NCBI RefSeq assembly: GCF_000376865.1
Contig: NZ_AQXQ01000011.1
Coordinates: 186,001 to 250,000 of the forward strand
DNA length: 64,000 nt
Direction: 5' to 3'
From: Thioalkalivibrio sp. ALJ7
GTDB taxonomy: Bacteria > Pseudomonadota > Gammaproteobacteria > Ectothiorhodospirales > Ectothiorhodospiraceae
Below the pieces are notes generated by a model, which worked only from the letters and a program-made list of their open reading frames with translations, was not told the origin of the DNA and ran no database searches. A program made the translations under genes and the position numbers. Positions 25,847 to 34,466 of the stretch are shown piece by piece. Each line of letters begins with the position of its first letter. Position 1 is the first letter of the stretch.

Positions 25847-27555
25847 GTGGTGTCGCCATCTCCCGTACGGTCGGCTTTCCTGACGGCGCGTTCCAGAAGG
25901 CTGATTGTAAGCATGCCTCCGAGGCAGTCGATGCCAGCTTGTCCCAGGCGGTTGCCTGACTGAGTGGGCATCCGCGCACCCTTGGTGCCGAGACAGCTTT
26001 CCAGCCATTCCGAGTCTGAAAGAGCGGTCGCCGCCGCACTTCGAAAACTCTGATCCCGTCGGGCGATACGGGCGAAATTGCCCTCCGGGGGCTGAAGGAA
26101 GGGTCGGCCGGGCCAGGCTCTGTCGAGCAGGGGGCGCAACTGGCGAGCGATCGCCTTGCCACGGGAGCGGGGCCTGGGGTCCAGAAGGGGCAGGCCGGTC
26201 TTGTCATACGGGATCGCGGCCAGGTTCGGGTCCAGCCGGTGGATGATGCGGCGATAAAGCCAGGAGCCTCTGCGAAGTTCCCAGGGGAGGCGCAGGGCAA
26301 AGTCCATCAGTTGATGGTCGAGTGCCGGGGTGCGGACATCCAGGTAGTTTTGATTCAGGCGGACGATGTTGTACACGAGGCGGCGACTCCGGTTCTCGAG
26401 GTAGTGCAGCTGGCTGGCATCCAGCCCTGCATCCGCACTCGGATACTCCTCGCGGATATAGTCGGTTAGCAGGGAAACTTCTTCGCTCTCGGCGGAAAAA
26501 CCAAGCGCCTTCGCGTTGTAGCGCATTCGTGCCAGTTGCCCTTCGATCTGAGCCTCCCGCGACTGATCACGCAGGAAGGTCGCCTTGAACAGCAGGTCCT
26601 GCAGGAAGCCGTCGATTGTTGCCGTGGAACCCGTTTCCGTGAGCCGCCGTGCGGTGCCAACCAGCCGCCAGTGGGCGATGTTGAAATCGCCCGGGCCCAG
26701 TGCCGGATCGAAGGTAGCCGCGTGCCGCATGCCTTCAGCCGAGTCGAACCGCTCGATCGGGCGGCCAAGGTAACGGCCGATCTTCCGGGCGTAGGGCCAC
26801 TCGACATTGCCAAGGTCGTGGCAATGGAACAGGCGGGCCCGCTGGCTTAGCTCCGGGTGCAGGGCAAGGTTGCAGCGCGAATCCAGCCCGGCCGTGACGG
26901 GCATTGCCACCGCGGAGGCCTCCAGGCCCGCCGCGCCAGCCTGGTGCGCAGATGCGAGTCGCTCGGCTGCCTCGTCCAGCCAGGGCTCGATGGGCCCGGT
27001 GGGTGCTGTGGACACGGGTGGAGGCGACCAATAGCGGGTACAACGCGGTGCCAGGCCCGGATTCGCGAAATGGCAACGACTGGCAGGAGGGAGGAGTGAA
27101 ACCCCCTCCAGCAGGGTCCGGTTGCCCCAGGGATTGTCCAGGAAGATGGTGGAGAGGGCTCCGATTCGGTCCGGCCCCGGTGTGCGGGGCATCAGGGCTG
27201 CCAGATCGGTCAGGCGGGAGGCGAGCCAGGTTCGTCCGTCCTGAATCGCCCAATGAACCGGAATGGCCCCGATACGATCCGAGACTACCTCCACACCTTC
27301 CGGTCCCCAGAGAATCTCAAGCCAGGAGCCGTCGCGCCTCTCGGGGAGTTCCGCTTCCGCAGCGGGTAGGTGGTGTTCGTGTATGAGGATGCCGCTGCTG
27401 CGTAAGCGCGCGAGACGGTAGGTCTTGTGACGGCTATGGATGCGCAGGTGGATACCGTTTTCAGCGATGGTGAGCCATTCGTTCGGCTCCGCCGGATCGT
27501 TCCAGGGCCCGTAGGCGGAGCCCTGCATCCCAAACACCCCCTGCAGGATCAGCAT
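25843..27555 (-). CDS. Asparagine-synthetase-like protein without catalytic Cys2
   Basis: 570 aa from ATG 27555; ATG 27528 (MQGSAYG, better spaced from CAGGGGG) is an alternative. The N-terminal half keeps a glutaminase-like fold (DRIGAIPVHW, RLTDLAAL) but does not start with Met-Cys, so ammonia from glutamine is unlikely. The C-terminal half has a divergent PP-loop, VTAGLDSRC in place of SGGxDS, and late motifs LNQNYLDVRTPALDHQLMDFA. Similar proteins act as amide- or lactam-forming adenylating enzymes in other pathways (family knowledge). The substrate here is unknown. It overlaps the ATP-grasp gene by 4 bp. Confidence 0.8.
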   Translation of the reverse strand: MLILQGVFGMQGSAYGPWNDPAEPNEWLTIAENGIHLRIHSRHKTYRLARLRSSGILIHEHHLPAAEAELPERRDGSWLEILWGPEGVEVVSDRIGAIPVHWAIQDGRTWLASRLTDLAALMPRTPGPDRIGALSTIFLDNPWGNRTLLEGVSLLPPASRCHFANPGLAPRCTRYWSPPPVSTAPTGPIEPWLDEAAERLASAHQAGAAGLEASAVAMPVTAGLDSRCNLALHPELSQRARLFHCHDLGNVEWPYARKIGRYLGRPIERFDSAEGMRHAATFDPALGPGDFNIAHWRLVGTARRLTETGSTATIDGFLQDLLFKATFLRDQSREAQIEGQLARMRYNAKALGFSAESEEVSLLTDYIREEYPSADAGLDASQLHYLENRSRRLVYNIVRLNQNYLDVRTPALDHQLMDFALRLPWELRRGSWLYRRIIHRLDPNLAAIPYDKTGLPLLDPRPRSRGKAIARQLRPLLDRAWPGRPFLQPPEGNFARIARRDQSFRSAAATALSDSEWLESCLGTKGARMPTQSGNRLGQAGIDCLGGMLTISLLERAVRKADRTGDGDTT

Positions 27556-27592
27556 CCCGGGTGTCGTCTCGCGGGTTGTTCTTCCACGTGGC

Positions 27593-29140
27593 TCATCGTG
27601 AAGATGAGGCGGTATCCGGGCCGAACAGCTGATGGTTACCCGTCAGCTTCATTGCCCAATGGCGTTTGATGATCTTGCGCTCGACGGCCATTTCCAGTCC
27701 CCGGGTTTCCGCGCCGAGTGGTCGCCCGGACAAGAACCAGAGCGCCAGCAGAACTAGTGCGTAGGTCGCGATCCCTAACGGGATCAATACGACGAGCTGA
27801 AGGGCTCCCGTCGCGCTGCTGGTCAGTTCGGGCAGGGCCCTCTCTGTCGCCAGCAGGACCCCTAGCATCGCAATCGACGCGGCGACCGGGCGCCACACGA
27901 CTGCGAAGAAGTCCTTGCCCTGCATTTGTAGGAAGTGCGAGACCAACATGACACCGAAAGGCAGGAGCAGGGTCGAGGCGATTACTTTTGACCAAACTGC
28001 CACCTCCAGCCCGTAGCCCGCCCACAGCAGATAGCCCATCAGGGGCAGGGTGATCAAGACATCGGCCAGGACAAAGATCCCGACCCAGTAGGGCTTGTTG
28101 AGTGCCATGAACAGCGAGAAGCGGTTGCCGTGCAGGATGCGCGTGGCGCCCAGGATGGCGAGCACCTGGACCAGCGGGATGGTGACAAGCCAGTTTTCGC
28201 CCAGAAGCAGCCAAATCAAAGGTGCCGCAACACCGACCATGCCGAGGGCGGCGGGTACGGTGAGCAGGGTGACCATGCCCTGCGCCAGCAGGTATCCGCG
28301 GCGTAGCCGCGGCAGATCGTGAGAGACCTTGGCAAAGCCCGGGAACACGGCGCGCATGATGGGGGCATAGAGTTCGGAACTGGGCAGTTTTGCGATGTCG
28401 CTTGCGACGCGATAGGCCCCCAGACCGGCGGCGCCCTCCAGGCGGCCGACGATCCAGTCCGGGCCCCGGCCTTGCCCGTACATGGCCGCGTTGTTGAAGG
28501 TGATCCAGGCAGAGAAGCCAATCAGGTCACGCCACCCGGAGAGACTCAGCCGGGGGCGGAACGGGTGCATGCCGTAGCTGAGTGACAGGCCGACAATCGC
28601 CGATGTCAGGGAGCCGAGGACCAGGGCCCAGTAACTTTGCAAGTAGAAGGCCATGGCAATCGTGACCACGACGGCCGAGGCCTTCTTGCCAAAGCCGAAC
28701 AGGAACTCCTTGCGGAAGGTCAGCTCCTTGCGGAAGGCCACAATGCCGATGTTTTCGAAGCCGTGCAGGAACGAGATCGCGGCGAAGGCATAGACGATCG
28801 CTTCCACCCGCCCATCGTCGAAGAAGGCGGCTGCATGGGGCGCAGCCAGGATCAGTGCCAAAGCCCCTAGGGACTGGTAGATGAGCTTGATGGTCCAGGC
28901 GGTATCGTAGTGGCGGCGTTCGGCCTTCTGGTCCCGGATTAGTGCAAGGTCCAGCCCGAACGCACCAATCATTTCGACCAGGGCATAGAGCGCAAAGGCC
29001 ATGGCCACCAGGCCGAAATCTTCCGGCACCAGGATGCGCGCCAGAATGACGGTGCTGATCAGCCCCATGAAACGCTGAAAGGTGCGCAGCCCCATCATCC
29101 AGGCGGCGCCACTGGCCACCTTGTTGCCGAGATCCTTCAA
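27593..29140 (-). CDS. Polysaccharide flippase (Wzx/MATE-like)
   Basis: 515 aa from a TTG start (29140) after GGGGAG; no nearby ATG fits. Begins KDLGNKVASGAAWMMGLRTFQRFMGLIST, typical of Wzx/RfbX exporters, with about 12-14 membrane segments throughout. It would flip lipid-linked oligosaccharide across the inner membrane. It is the only flippase in the window and so is a good candidate for exporting the XrtA-locus repeat unit, although it lies in the tailoring module. It sits 37 bp before the asparagine-synthetase-like gene and 23 bp after the QueC-like gene. Confidence 0.88.
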   Translation of the reverse strand: MKDLGNKVASGAAWMMGLRTFQRFMGLISTVILARILVPEDFGLVAMAFALYALVEMIGAFGLDLALIRDQKAERRHYDTAWTIKLIYQSLGALALILAAPHAAAFFDDGRVEAIVYAFAAISFLHGFENIGIVAFRKELTFRKEFLFGFGKKASAVVVTIAMAFYLQSYWALVLGSLTSAIVGLSLSYGMHPFRPRLSLSGWRDLIGFSAWITFNNAAMYGQGRGPDWIVGRLEGAAGLGAYRVASDIAKLPSSELYAPIMRAVFPGFAKVSHDLPRLRRGYLLAQGMVTLLTVPAALGMVGVAAPLIWLLLGENWLVTIPLVQVLAILGATRILHGNRFSLFMALNKPYWVGIFVLADVLITLPLMGYLLWAGYGLEVAVWSKVIASTLLLPFGVMLVSHFLQMQGKDFFAVVWRPVAASIAMLGVLLATERALPELTSSATGALQLVVLIPLGIATYALVLLALWFLSGRPLGAETRGLEMAVERKIIKRHWAMKLTGNHQLFGPDTASSSR

Positions 29141-29163
29141 CGCCCTTCGTCTCCCCTATTCGC

Positions 29164-29979
29164 TTAGTAGCCGCGCAGTTTGCGTTTGCACCAGCGCTTG
29201 AAGCGGTAGCCTCGTGGCAAATGCTCCAGGGCGCTGACAACGCCGCCGTTGAACCGGGCTCGCCACGGTAAGCGATCGCCGACACCCTTGGAAACGACCA
29301 TCCGGCATGGCACGCAGAATCCGCAGGGTTGGCCGGAGCGCGTGGGCATATGGCAGAACCAGGTCTGCTCGAGAAGGTCCAGGAACCCATGCTTTTTTGC
29401 GTATTCGCGCATTTCGGCCTTGCCAATATGCAGGGTTGGAAAGCTGAACAGGTTAAACAGGCTTTCCGGGGTGGCTTCATCCAGCGCTGGGTGCACCGGC
29501 TTTAGCCGGTACTCGCGCCGGCCTTGCGTCAGGTCCGGGTCCAGGAAGAAAAAGTCCTCGTTGTATTGCACGCAGACCTCGATACCCTGCAGGTCGTGCT
29601 GGCGGACCAGTTCGGCCAGCCAGATGTACTGTTCGCCAATGCCTCGCGTGCGCACCAGTTCGGCGTATTTCTGCCGAAGTTCGGGGTCGGGTTCCGTGGT
29701 TTGGGCGCTTAGCACTTGCAACTCGCCCAGATGCCCATGGCTCGCGCGTTGATTGATTAGCTGGCGGAGCCGATCCATTACCTGGGTTTCCTGCTCAAGG
29801 GACTGTCGAGTCTCGTCGCGCACGTAAACGGGCGCGATCGACTCCCCGTGGTGCAGCACCAGGTCGAGGACACGGAAGGTGGAGTCCCAGCCGCCGGTCC
29901 AGAACACGACACGGCGTGGTTGGCGCTCCGCTTCGGCATGCGCCACCGATATGGCCCTTGTGGCCGTGGGTTCCTGCAC
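29164..29979 (-). CDS. QueC-like PP-loop protein 1
   Basis: 271 aa from GTG 29979 with strong SD GGAGGAG. The PP-loop is WTGGWDSTF (residues 27-35), a variant of SGGxDST. A C-terminal zinc site has Cys209, Cys219, Cys222 and Cys225 (C-x9-C-x2-C-x2-C), the layout of 7-cyano-7-deazaguanine synthase QueC. The basic tail (residues 226-271) is extra. Queuosine synthesis is unlikely to be its job, because the gene heads a surface-polysaccharide operon and a paralogue lies 1.3 kb away. An amide- or nitrile-forming ATP-dependent modification is plausible (inference). Confidence 0.8.
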   Translation of the reverse strand: MQEPTATRAISVAHAEAERQPRRVVFWTGGWDSTFRVLDLVLHHGESIAPVYVRDETRQSLEQETQVMDRLRQLINQRASHGHLGELQVLSAQTTEPDPELRQKYAELVRTRGIGEQYIWLAELVRQHDLQGIEVCVQYNEDFFFLDPDLTQGRREYRLKPVHPALDEATPESLFNLFSFPTLHIGKAEMREYAKKHGFLDLLEQTWFCHMPTRSGQPCGFCVPCRMVVSKGVGDRLPWRARFNGGVVSALEHLPRGYRFKRWCKRKLRGY

Positions 29980-30139
29980 CGCTGCTCCTCCGGGGGTGAG
30001 GCCTAATAACGCCCCTGCTGTCGAGTCGCTAAGCCCGCACTGTATGATCCGCTTACTGTAATGCAGCTGGCCACCACGATTGCCTGATGCGCGCGGCCCT
30101 CCGTCTGCTGAGCGTTACTTGGAATAGCGAGGTATCGCA

Positions 30140-31258
30140 TTGAAGCTGAGTTTTGTTGGCGACGTTCGCCTGATTTCGGATCGGACGGCAACTCCGGGGG
30201 CTTTGCCTTCGAGCCCGTTCGATCGAGTGCAACCCCTCTTGGGTGATCCGGATGTGCTAAGCGGTAATCTGGAATGCTTTTTCACCCATGACCTGACAAA
30301 TGAGCAGGGGCACTGGAAACACGCCAAGGTCCTTCGGGCTGATCCAGCCATGTGCAGCACCCTGGTGGATGCCGGATTTGATGTCGTTAATCTGGCCAAC
30401 AACCACATCATGGACGGTGGTCCTTATGGTCTGGAGGAAACGATTCAGACTCTGGATCGTCACCGCTTGCCTTGGATGGGGGCAGGACGTTCCTTCCATG
30501 AAGCGGTTGCTCCCACATTGGTCGAGCGCCAGGGGAAGGTCATCGCTTTCCTGTCGGCTGGTGATAACTCCCATGACTATGCAGCGAGCGATGGTCCCGG
30601 TGTGGCCCCCATGGAGCCATTTGATGATCTTCTGGCCCGTACCCGGCAAGCTTCGAAGAGCGCTGACCTTGTCGTGGTCCAGCTGCATGCGGATCTGGAG
30701 TTCAGCGAAGCACCCGCCCCTTATCGCGTACGACTGAGCCGGCAGTTGATCGACCATGGCGCCCACCTGGTCATCCAGCATCATCCGCATGTGGTGCAGG
30801 GCGTCGAGGAATACGGTGGCGGATTGATCGCGTATTCGTTGGGGAATTTTGTGTTCAACGTGCACGGGAATTCCTATCAAAGTGGCTATCCCGAAGCGCG
30901 CTACGGATGGATCTTGTCGGTGGATGTCGACCACGGAGCGGAGGGGCCACGGGTGCGCGGCTGGAACATGGAGCCGGTCTGGATTGCCGAGGACCATCGT
31001 CCGGAGCCACCCAGCCCGGAGCGCCGAGAGGAGGCTCTAGTGGAGTTTCGCCGCCGTTGCGATTTGTTGAAAAATGATCGTGCCATTCGGCGCGCCTGGC
31101 GCCACCGGAGCTGGCGCGAGGCGCGCTACCACGCGCTGATGGCCTACTACAAGACGCGGCGGGGCAAACCCCTCGCCGCGATGGGTGACCTGATCGATCT
31201 ACCCCTTCGACCGCGCAATCGACATTGGATCCTCGGGTTCCTCGGCTTGAGTCGGTAA
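30140..31258 (+). CDS. CapA-like metallophosphoesterase-fold protein
   Basis: 372 aa from TTG 30140 (GAGGTA upstream); no ATG or GTG in reach. Motifs of the CapA/PgsA family are all present: FVGDVRL, GNLECF, LANNHIMDGG, HADLEF, HHPHVVQGVE and YSLGNFVF, which hold the metal ligands. There is no signal peptide or membrane anchor, unlike secreted CapA of poly-glutamate capsules, so it is probably cytoplasmic. The C-terminal 90 residues are basic and family-specific. It lies between two QueC-like genes, divergent from one and convergent with the other. Confidence 0.82.
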   Translation: MKLSFVGDVRLISDRTATPGALPSSPFDRVQPLLGDPDVLSGNLECFFTHDLTNEQGHWKHAKVLRADPAMCSTLVDAGFDVVNLANNHIMDGGPYGLEETIQTLDRHRLPWMGAGRSFHEAVAPTLVERQGKVIAFLSAGDNSHDYAASDGPGVAPMEPFDDLLARTRQASKSADLVVVQLHADLEFSEAPAPYRVRLSRQLIDHGAHLVIQHHPHVVQGVEEYGGGLIAYSLGNFVFNVHGNSYQSGYPEARYGWILSVDVDHGAEGPRVRGWNMEPVWIAEDHRPEPPSPERREEALVEFRRRCDLLKNDRAIRRAWRHRSWREARYHALMAYYKTRRGKPLAAMGDLIDLPLRPRNRHWILGFLGLSR

Positions 31259-31301
31259 GCGGACGCCGGGGGTGTACGTTCGGTGAGGTGGCGGAGTAGG
31301 T

Positions 31302-32111
31302 TCAGGCTTCTTTCTGGCTTCTCGCCGCGGCCCGAGCCTCCTGAGATTGCCGAATCCGCCAGCTAACGGCCCTGGGTAGCAGGCGGATGGGGCGTTCAAT
31401 CAACCAATAGCGCAGCTTGCCGCGCCATCCCACTCGTTTGGCTTCACCCTTGCGTTCGAGCATCAAAACGCACGGTCGGCAGGTCCCGCACGGATGCATC
31501 CCCGAGAGGGGCGTATGGCAGAAGCAGGTCTTGGCGAGAGGGCCCTTCCAGCCCAGTTCCTTCGCTTGTTTTCGGAGTTCCAGCGGACCGCGTCGTGCTA
31601 GCGGAAGCGAGTAGTGTGCGAAGAGGACCGAGACATCCCCTGCGTCGCGTTCCACTGTCATGGTGGGGCAGCCGTCGATGTTCGATTCAATGAGGTGGTC
31701 TTCCAGGACAGCGGCGATACGATCCCCCTGGACGATTCCGATTTCGATTCCATCAAGGCCTTCGGCCTTCACGAGCATCGCTAGCCAGCGATACTGGTTA
31801 CCGACCCTGTGGCTTCGCATGATCTCCTGGAAAGCGTCGTCAATGGTCTCGTCATGCGGGATGGCCTCGCGTTGATGCGTCATAAGGGGCTGTATTCGCC
31901 CCGCTTCTGCGAAGCCCTCTTCGATCAGAGCCCGGCTGATCCGCTTCATGGTCAGGATTTCCATACCAGACGAGCGTCGACGCGGGTCAATTACGTAGTG
32001 CGGCTGGATAGGCCGGTCCGTGAGGTGCAGCAGTTCCATCACGCGGAAGGTCGAGTCCCAGCCGCCGGTCCAGAAAATGTCAATTGGCTCGTCGCTGTTG
32101 GTGGCGCTCAT
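31302..32111 (-). CDS. QueC-like PP-loop protein 2
   Basis: 269 aa from ATG 32111. PP-loop FWTGGWDSTF (residues 13-22) and Cys198, Cys208, Cys211, Cys214 repeat the pattern of the protein encoded at 29164, with YRWLAMLVKAEGLDGIEIG aligning to YIWLAELVRQHDLQGIEVC in the first copy. The middle differs strongly, so the two are old paralogues rather than a fresh duplication, and perhaps act on different substrates or as a heterodimer. Its 3' end faces the CapA-like gene across 43 bp; its start diverges from the ATP-grasp gene at 32254. Confidence 0.8.
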   Translation of the reverse strand: MSATNSDEPIDIFWTGGWDSTFRVMELLHLTDRPIQPHYVIDPRRRSSGMEILTMKRISRALIEEGFAEAGRIQPLMTHQREAIPHDETIDDAFQEIMRSHRVGNQYRWLAMLVKAEGLDGIEIGIVQGDRIAAVLEDHLIESNIDGCPTMTVERDAGDVSVLFAHYSLPLARRGPLELRKQAKELGWKGPLAKTCFCHTPLSGMHPCGTCRPCVLMLERKGEAKRVGWRGKLRYWLIERPIRLLPRAVSWRIRQSQEARAAARSQKEA

Positions 32112-32253
32112 GGGCTTTTCTGGATTCTCACTGGGTGAACGGGTAGGTGCTGACGCGATGCGTATAGCGAGGAAACGCGAAGCCCGCACTTTCTTCGTGT
32201 TTTGTATAGGCTAGATCCTAGAGCATTTCTGCCGGCTATCAACGGAGGATTAC

Positions 32254-33309
32254 GTGAAAATTGCTATACAGCCGGATGCCGTGATGCACCCAAGTGGCGA
32301 GCGGCAGTCGTATTCCGAGCAATGGGAGCGTTATGCCGACCAAAAGGGTGTCGAAACTGTCCGGGTGGACGTTTGGGGCCCTGATGTGCTGGAGCGGATT
32401 CGTGAATGCGATGCGTTCATGTGGCGATGTATGCCGTCATTGAAGGAGCGTTCCCGCGCGGCAGCGTTGCTGCATGCAGTGGAGTTTGGTCTGAACCTTC
32501 CGGTATTCCCTTCGTGGAATACGCGCTGGCATCTGGAGGACAAGGCGCTGCAGGCCCAAATGTTCGAGGCGATGGATCTGCCTCATCCCCTCACCTGGCT
32601 TTTTCACGACCGCGACCGGGCGCTCGACTTCGTCCGGCGCGCCAACTATCCGTTCGTCCTCAAGCTTGCATCGGGGATTCGCTCCGGGGCTGTCCGGCTC
32701 GTGGAAAACCTGCAGCAGGCCGAGCGCCTGGTGGATCGGTTGTTCGGCGAAGGGTTGTACTGGGTGGACCTGCCCCCTTCGGGAGGGATCAACGAAGCTC
32801 TTCGCCGTGGAAGGCGGGCGATTGGCGCCCTTCGCGGGCGTAACGTTGATGCCCCCTCTGATGAACGCGAGCTGCACCGGGGATACTTTTTGGCCCAGGA
32901 GTTTGTTCCGAATAACGATTTTGACACGCGGATTGCCGTCGTTGGCAATCGGGCGTTCGGTTTCAGGCGCCTCAATCGCCCTGATGATTTCCGGGCAAGC
33001 GGTAGTGGACAGGTCGATTGGGACCCTGCCAGGATTGATGCGGAGCTTGTGAGGATGGCTTTCGACATCAGCCGGCGACTTCAGGCCCAAACGGTGGCTT
33101 TTGACTTCATCAAAAAAAATGGGAAACCACTGATTCTTGAACTGACCCTGACGTATGCCACTTGGGCCGTGAATCGATGTCCCGGCTTCTGGTGGCAGGA
33201 AAGCGCCGACGCCGATCCAGTTTGGTGCGATCAGAGTGTGCGAGTCGAACAGGCATTGTTCGATGATTTCGTCCAGGGCTGCCACCCGGAAGGCGGCGTT
33301 GCGCAATGA
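32254..33309 (+). CDS. ATP-grasp protein (RimK-like)
   Basis: 351 aa from GTG 32254 behind a good SD (CGGAGGAT). ATP-grasp features: YPFVLKLASGIRSGAVRLV (ATP-binding Lys and loop), FLAQEFVPNNDFDTRIAVVG and AFDFIKKNGKPLILELTL (metal-binding acidic residues). The C-terminal WAVNRCPGFWWQ is unusual. RimK-type enzymes form amide bonds between a carboxylate and an amine. Next to the QueC-like pair it suggests an aminoacyl or amide modification of a sugar or precursor (inference). Confidence 0.78.
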   Translation: MKIAIQPDAVMHPSGERQSYSEQWERYADQKGVETVRVDVWGPDVLERIRECDAFMWRCMPSLKERSRAAALLHAVEFGLNLPVFPSWNTRWHLEDKALQAQMFEAMDLPHPLTWLFHDRDRALDFVRRANYPFVLKLASGIRSGAVRLVENLQQAERLVDRLFGEGLYWVDLPPSGGINEALRRGRRAIGALRGRNVDAPSDERELHRGYFLAQEFVPNNDFDTRIAVVGNRAFGFRRLNRPDDFRASGSGQVDWDPARIDAELVRMAFDISRRLQAQTVAFDFIKKNGKPLILELTLTYATWAVNRCPGFWWQESADADPVWCDQSVRVEQALFDDFVQGCHPEGGVAQ

Positions 33310-33349
33310 GTGACCGCTTGCCGCCCATAATGCGAAATGGGACGGCCCT

Positions 33350-34462
33350 ATGACGCGAATCGTATTTGTTGGCGACGATCCCAAGGCGCGGCAGTTCGTC
33401 GAAGCACTTCGCCAGTATGGTCGAGATGCCGAGGCTTGGGGCACCTATCCGTTTACGGCCTGGAAACATCTGCTCGCGAGGCGGGGTGTTTCTCGGGGAG
33501 ACGTGATCGTGATTCGGTATCTCAATGACAATCCCTCTTGGTTCGTCTCCATCGGCAAGCCCTTTGGCGATGTTCTGACACTCCTTGTTGCCCGCGTCCG
33601 GGGTATACGCGTCTATTGGCTTTGTCACAATCTGGACCGAGAGACGGAGAGCTACTGGCCCTTGATCAGTTCATTGCGTCGATGGCTATACGCCCGCCAG
33701 GCCGAGGCGATTGCGATCACCGATCCGGCATTGATGGCTGCAGCGCCGGCGGTTTTCGGACGCCACCGGCACAAAGTTTTTCCCATGTCAATGGGGCTTT
33801 TGCCGAAGCGCCGCCGTTTCAATAAGCCTGAGCTCGAGGAACAAGTTCGAAACTTCTTTGGCCGCGATCCAGCCTGCAAGCATCAGCTGAACATCCTGTG
33901 CGCTGGCGTATCCGGCCCCAAGTACCTGCATTTTGACCTGTTACCGGTGCTGGAGGAGCGTTTGCGGCAGCTGGGCTGGAGCCCGCGTATAGCAGTAGTC
34001 ACTCGGTTTCTCAGGAAGGGCGAGTGGTCCAGAGGAAAGAATTACCGCTCCTTCATCGATTGGTGTGAAAAGACCCCATCTGTGCTTTTGGTGAAACGCT
34101 ACATCGACCTCGATGAGTCGGAATGGACCGACGATGTGGATCTGATCTGGCGCGCCATGGGGGATTGGTCATTCGCTTTTACGTTGCTCAACGCGGCCAG
34201 AGCTAGGATCCCGGTGTTAGCCTTTGACAGCGGGGGGGTCGGGGCTATCGTGCGGCAGGAGAAGATCGGGGCAACCGTTGCTTGGGACTTTTCGAACCTG
34301 GGCGAAGCGGTTCAAACAGCGCTTAGAACGCCTAGCGAGAACTACGAGACGTTTCTGGCTCAGCGCTCCTGGTCGAAGGCGGCACAGTCCATATCGGATG
34401 CGATCGACCATGGCGGCGCCAAGACGCCTCTGGCCGAGGCAAGCCGGTCGTTGGAGTCCTGA
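33350..34462 (+). CDS. GT-B-fold glycosyltransferase-like protein
   Basis: 370 aa. TRIVFVGDDPKARQFVEALR and GIRVYWLCHNLDRETESYW form an N-terminal Rossmann half. AGVSGPKYLHFDLLPVLEE, LLVKRYIDLDESEW and VLAFDSGGVGAIVRQEKIGATV resemble the donor-binding half of GT4-like enzymes, but the usual E-x7-E is replaced. It is called glycosyltransferase-like on fold and context. It lies 40 bp downstream of the ATP-grasp gene; its stop is 4 bp from the convergent GT2 stop. Confidence 0.6.
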   Translation: MTRIVFVGDDPKARQFVEALRQYGRDAEAWGTYPFTAWKHLLARRGVSRGDVIVIRYLNDNPSWFVSIGKPFGDVLTLLVARVRGIRVYWLCHNLDRETESYWPLISSLRRWLYARQAEAIAITDPALMAAAPAVFGRHRHKVFPMSMGLLPKRRRFNKPELEEQVRNFFGRDPACKHQLNILCAGVSGPKYLHFDLLPVLEERLRQLGWSPRIAVVTRFLRKGEWSRGKNYRSFIDWCEKTPSVLLVKRYIDLDESEWTDDVDLIWRAMGDWSFAFTLLNAARARIPVLAFDSGGVGAIVRQEKIGATVAWDFSNLGEAVQTALRTPSENYETFLAQRSWSKAAQSISDAIDHGGAKTPLAEASRSLES

Positions 34463-34466
34463 CGAA

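Noticed and set aside
30068-30084. TGG...TTGC site upstream of the CapA-like gene as a sigma-54 promoter
   Set aside because: GG and GC are 11 bases apart; sigma-54 needs 10.
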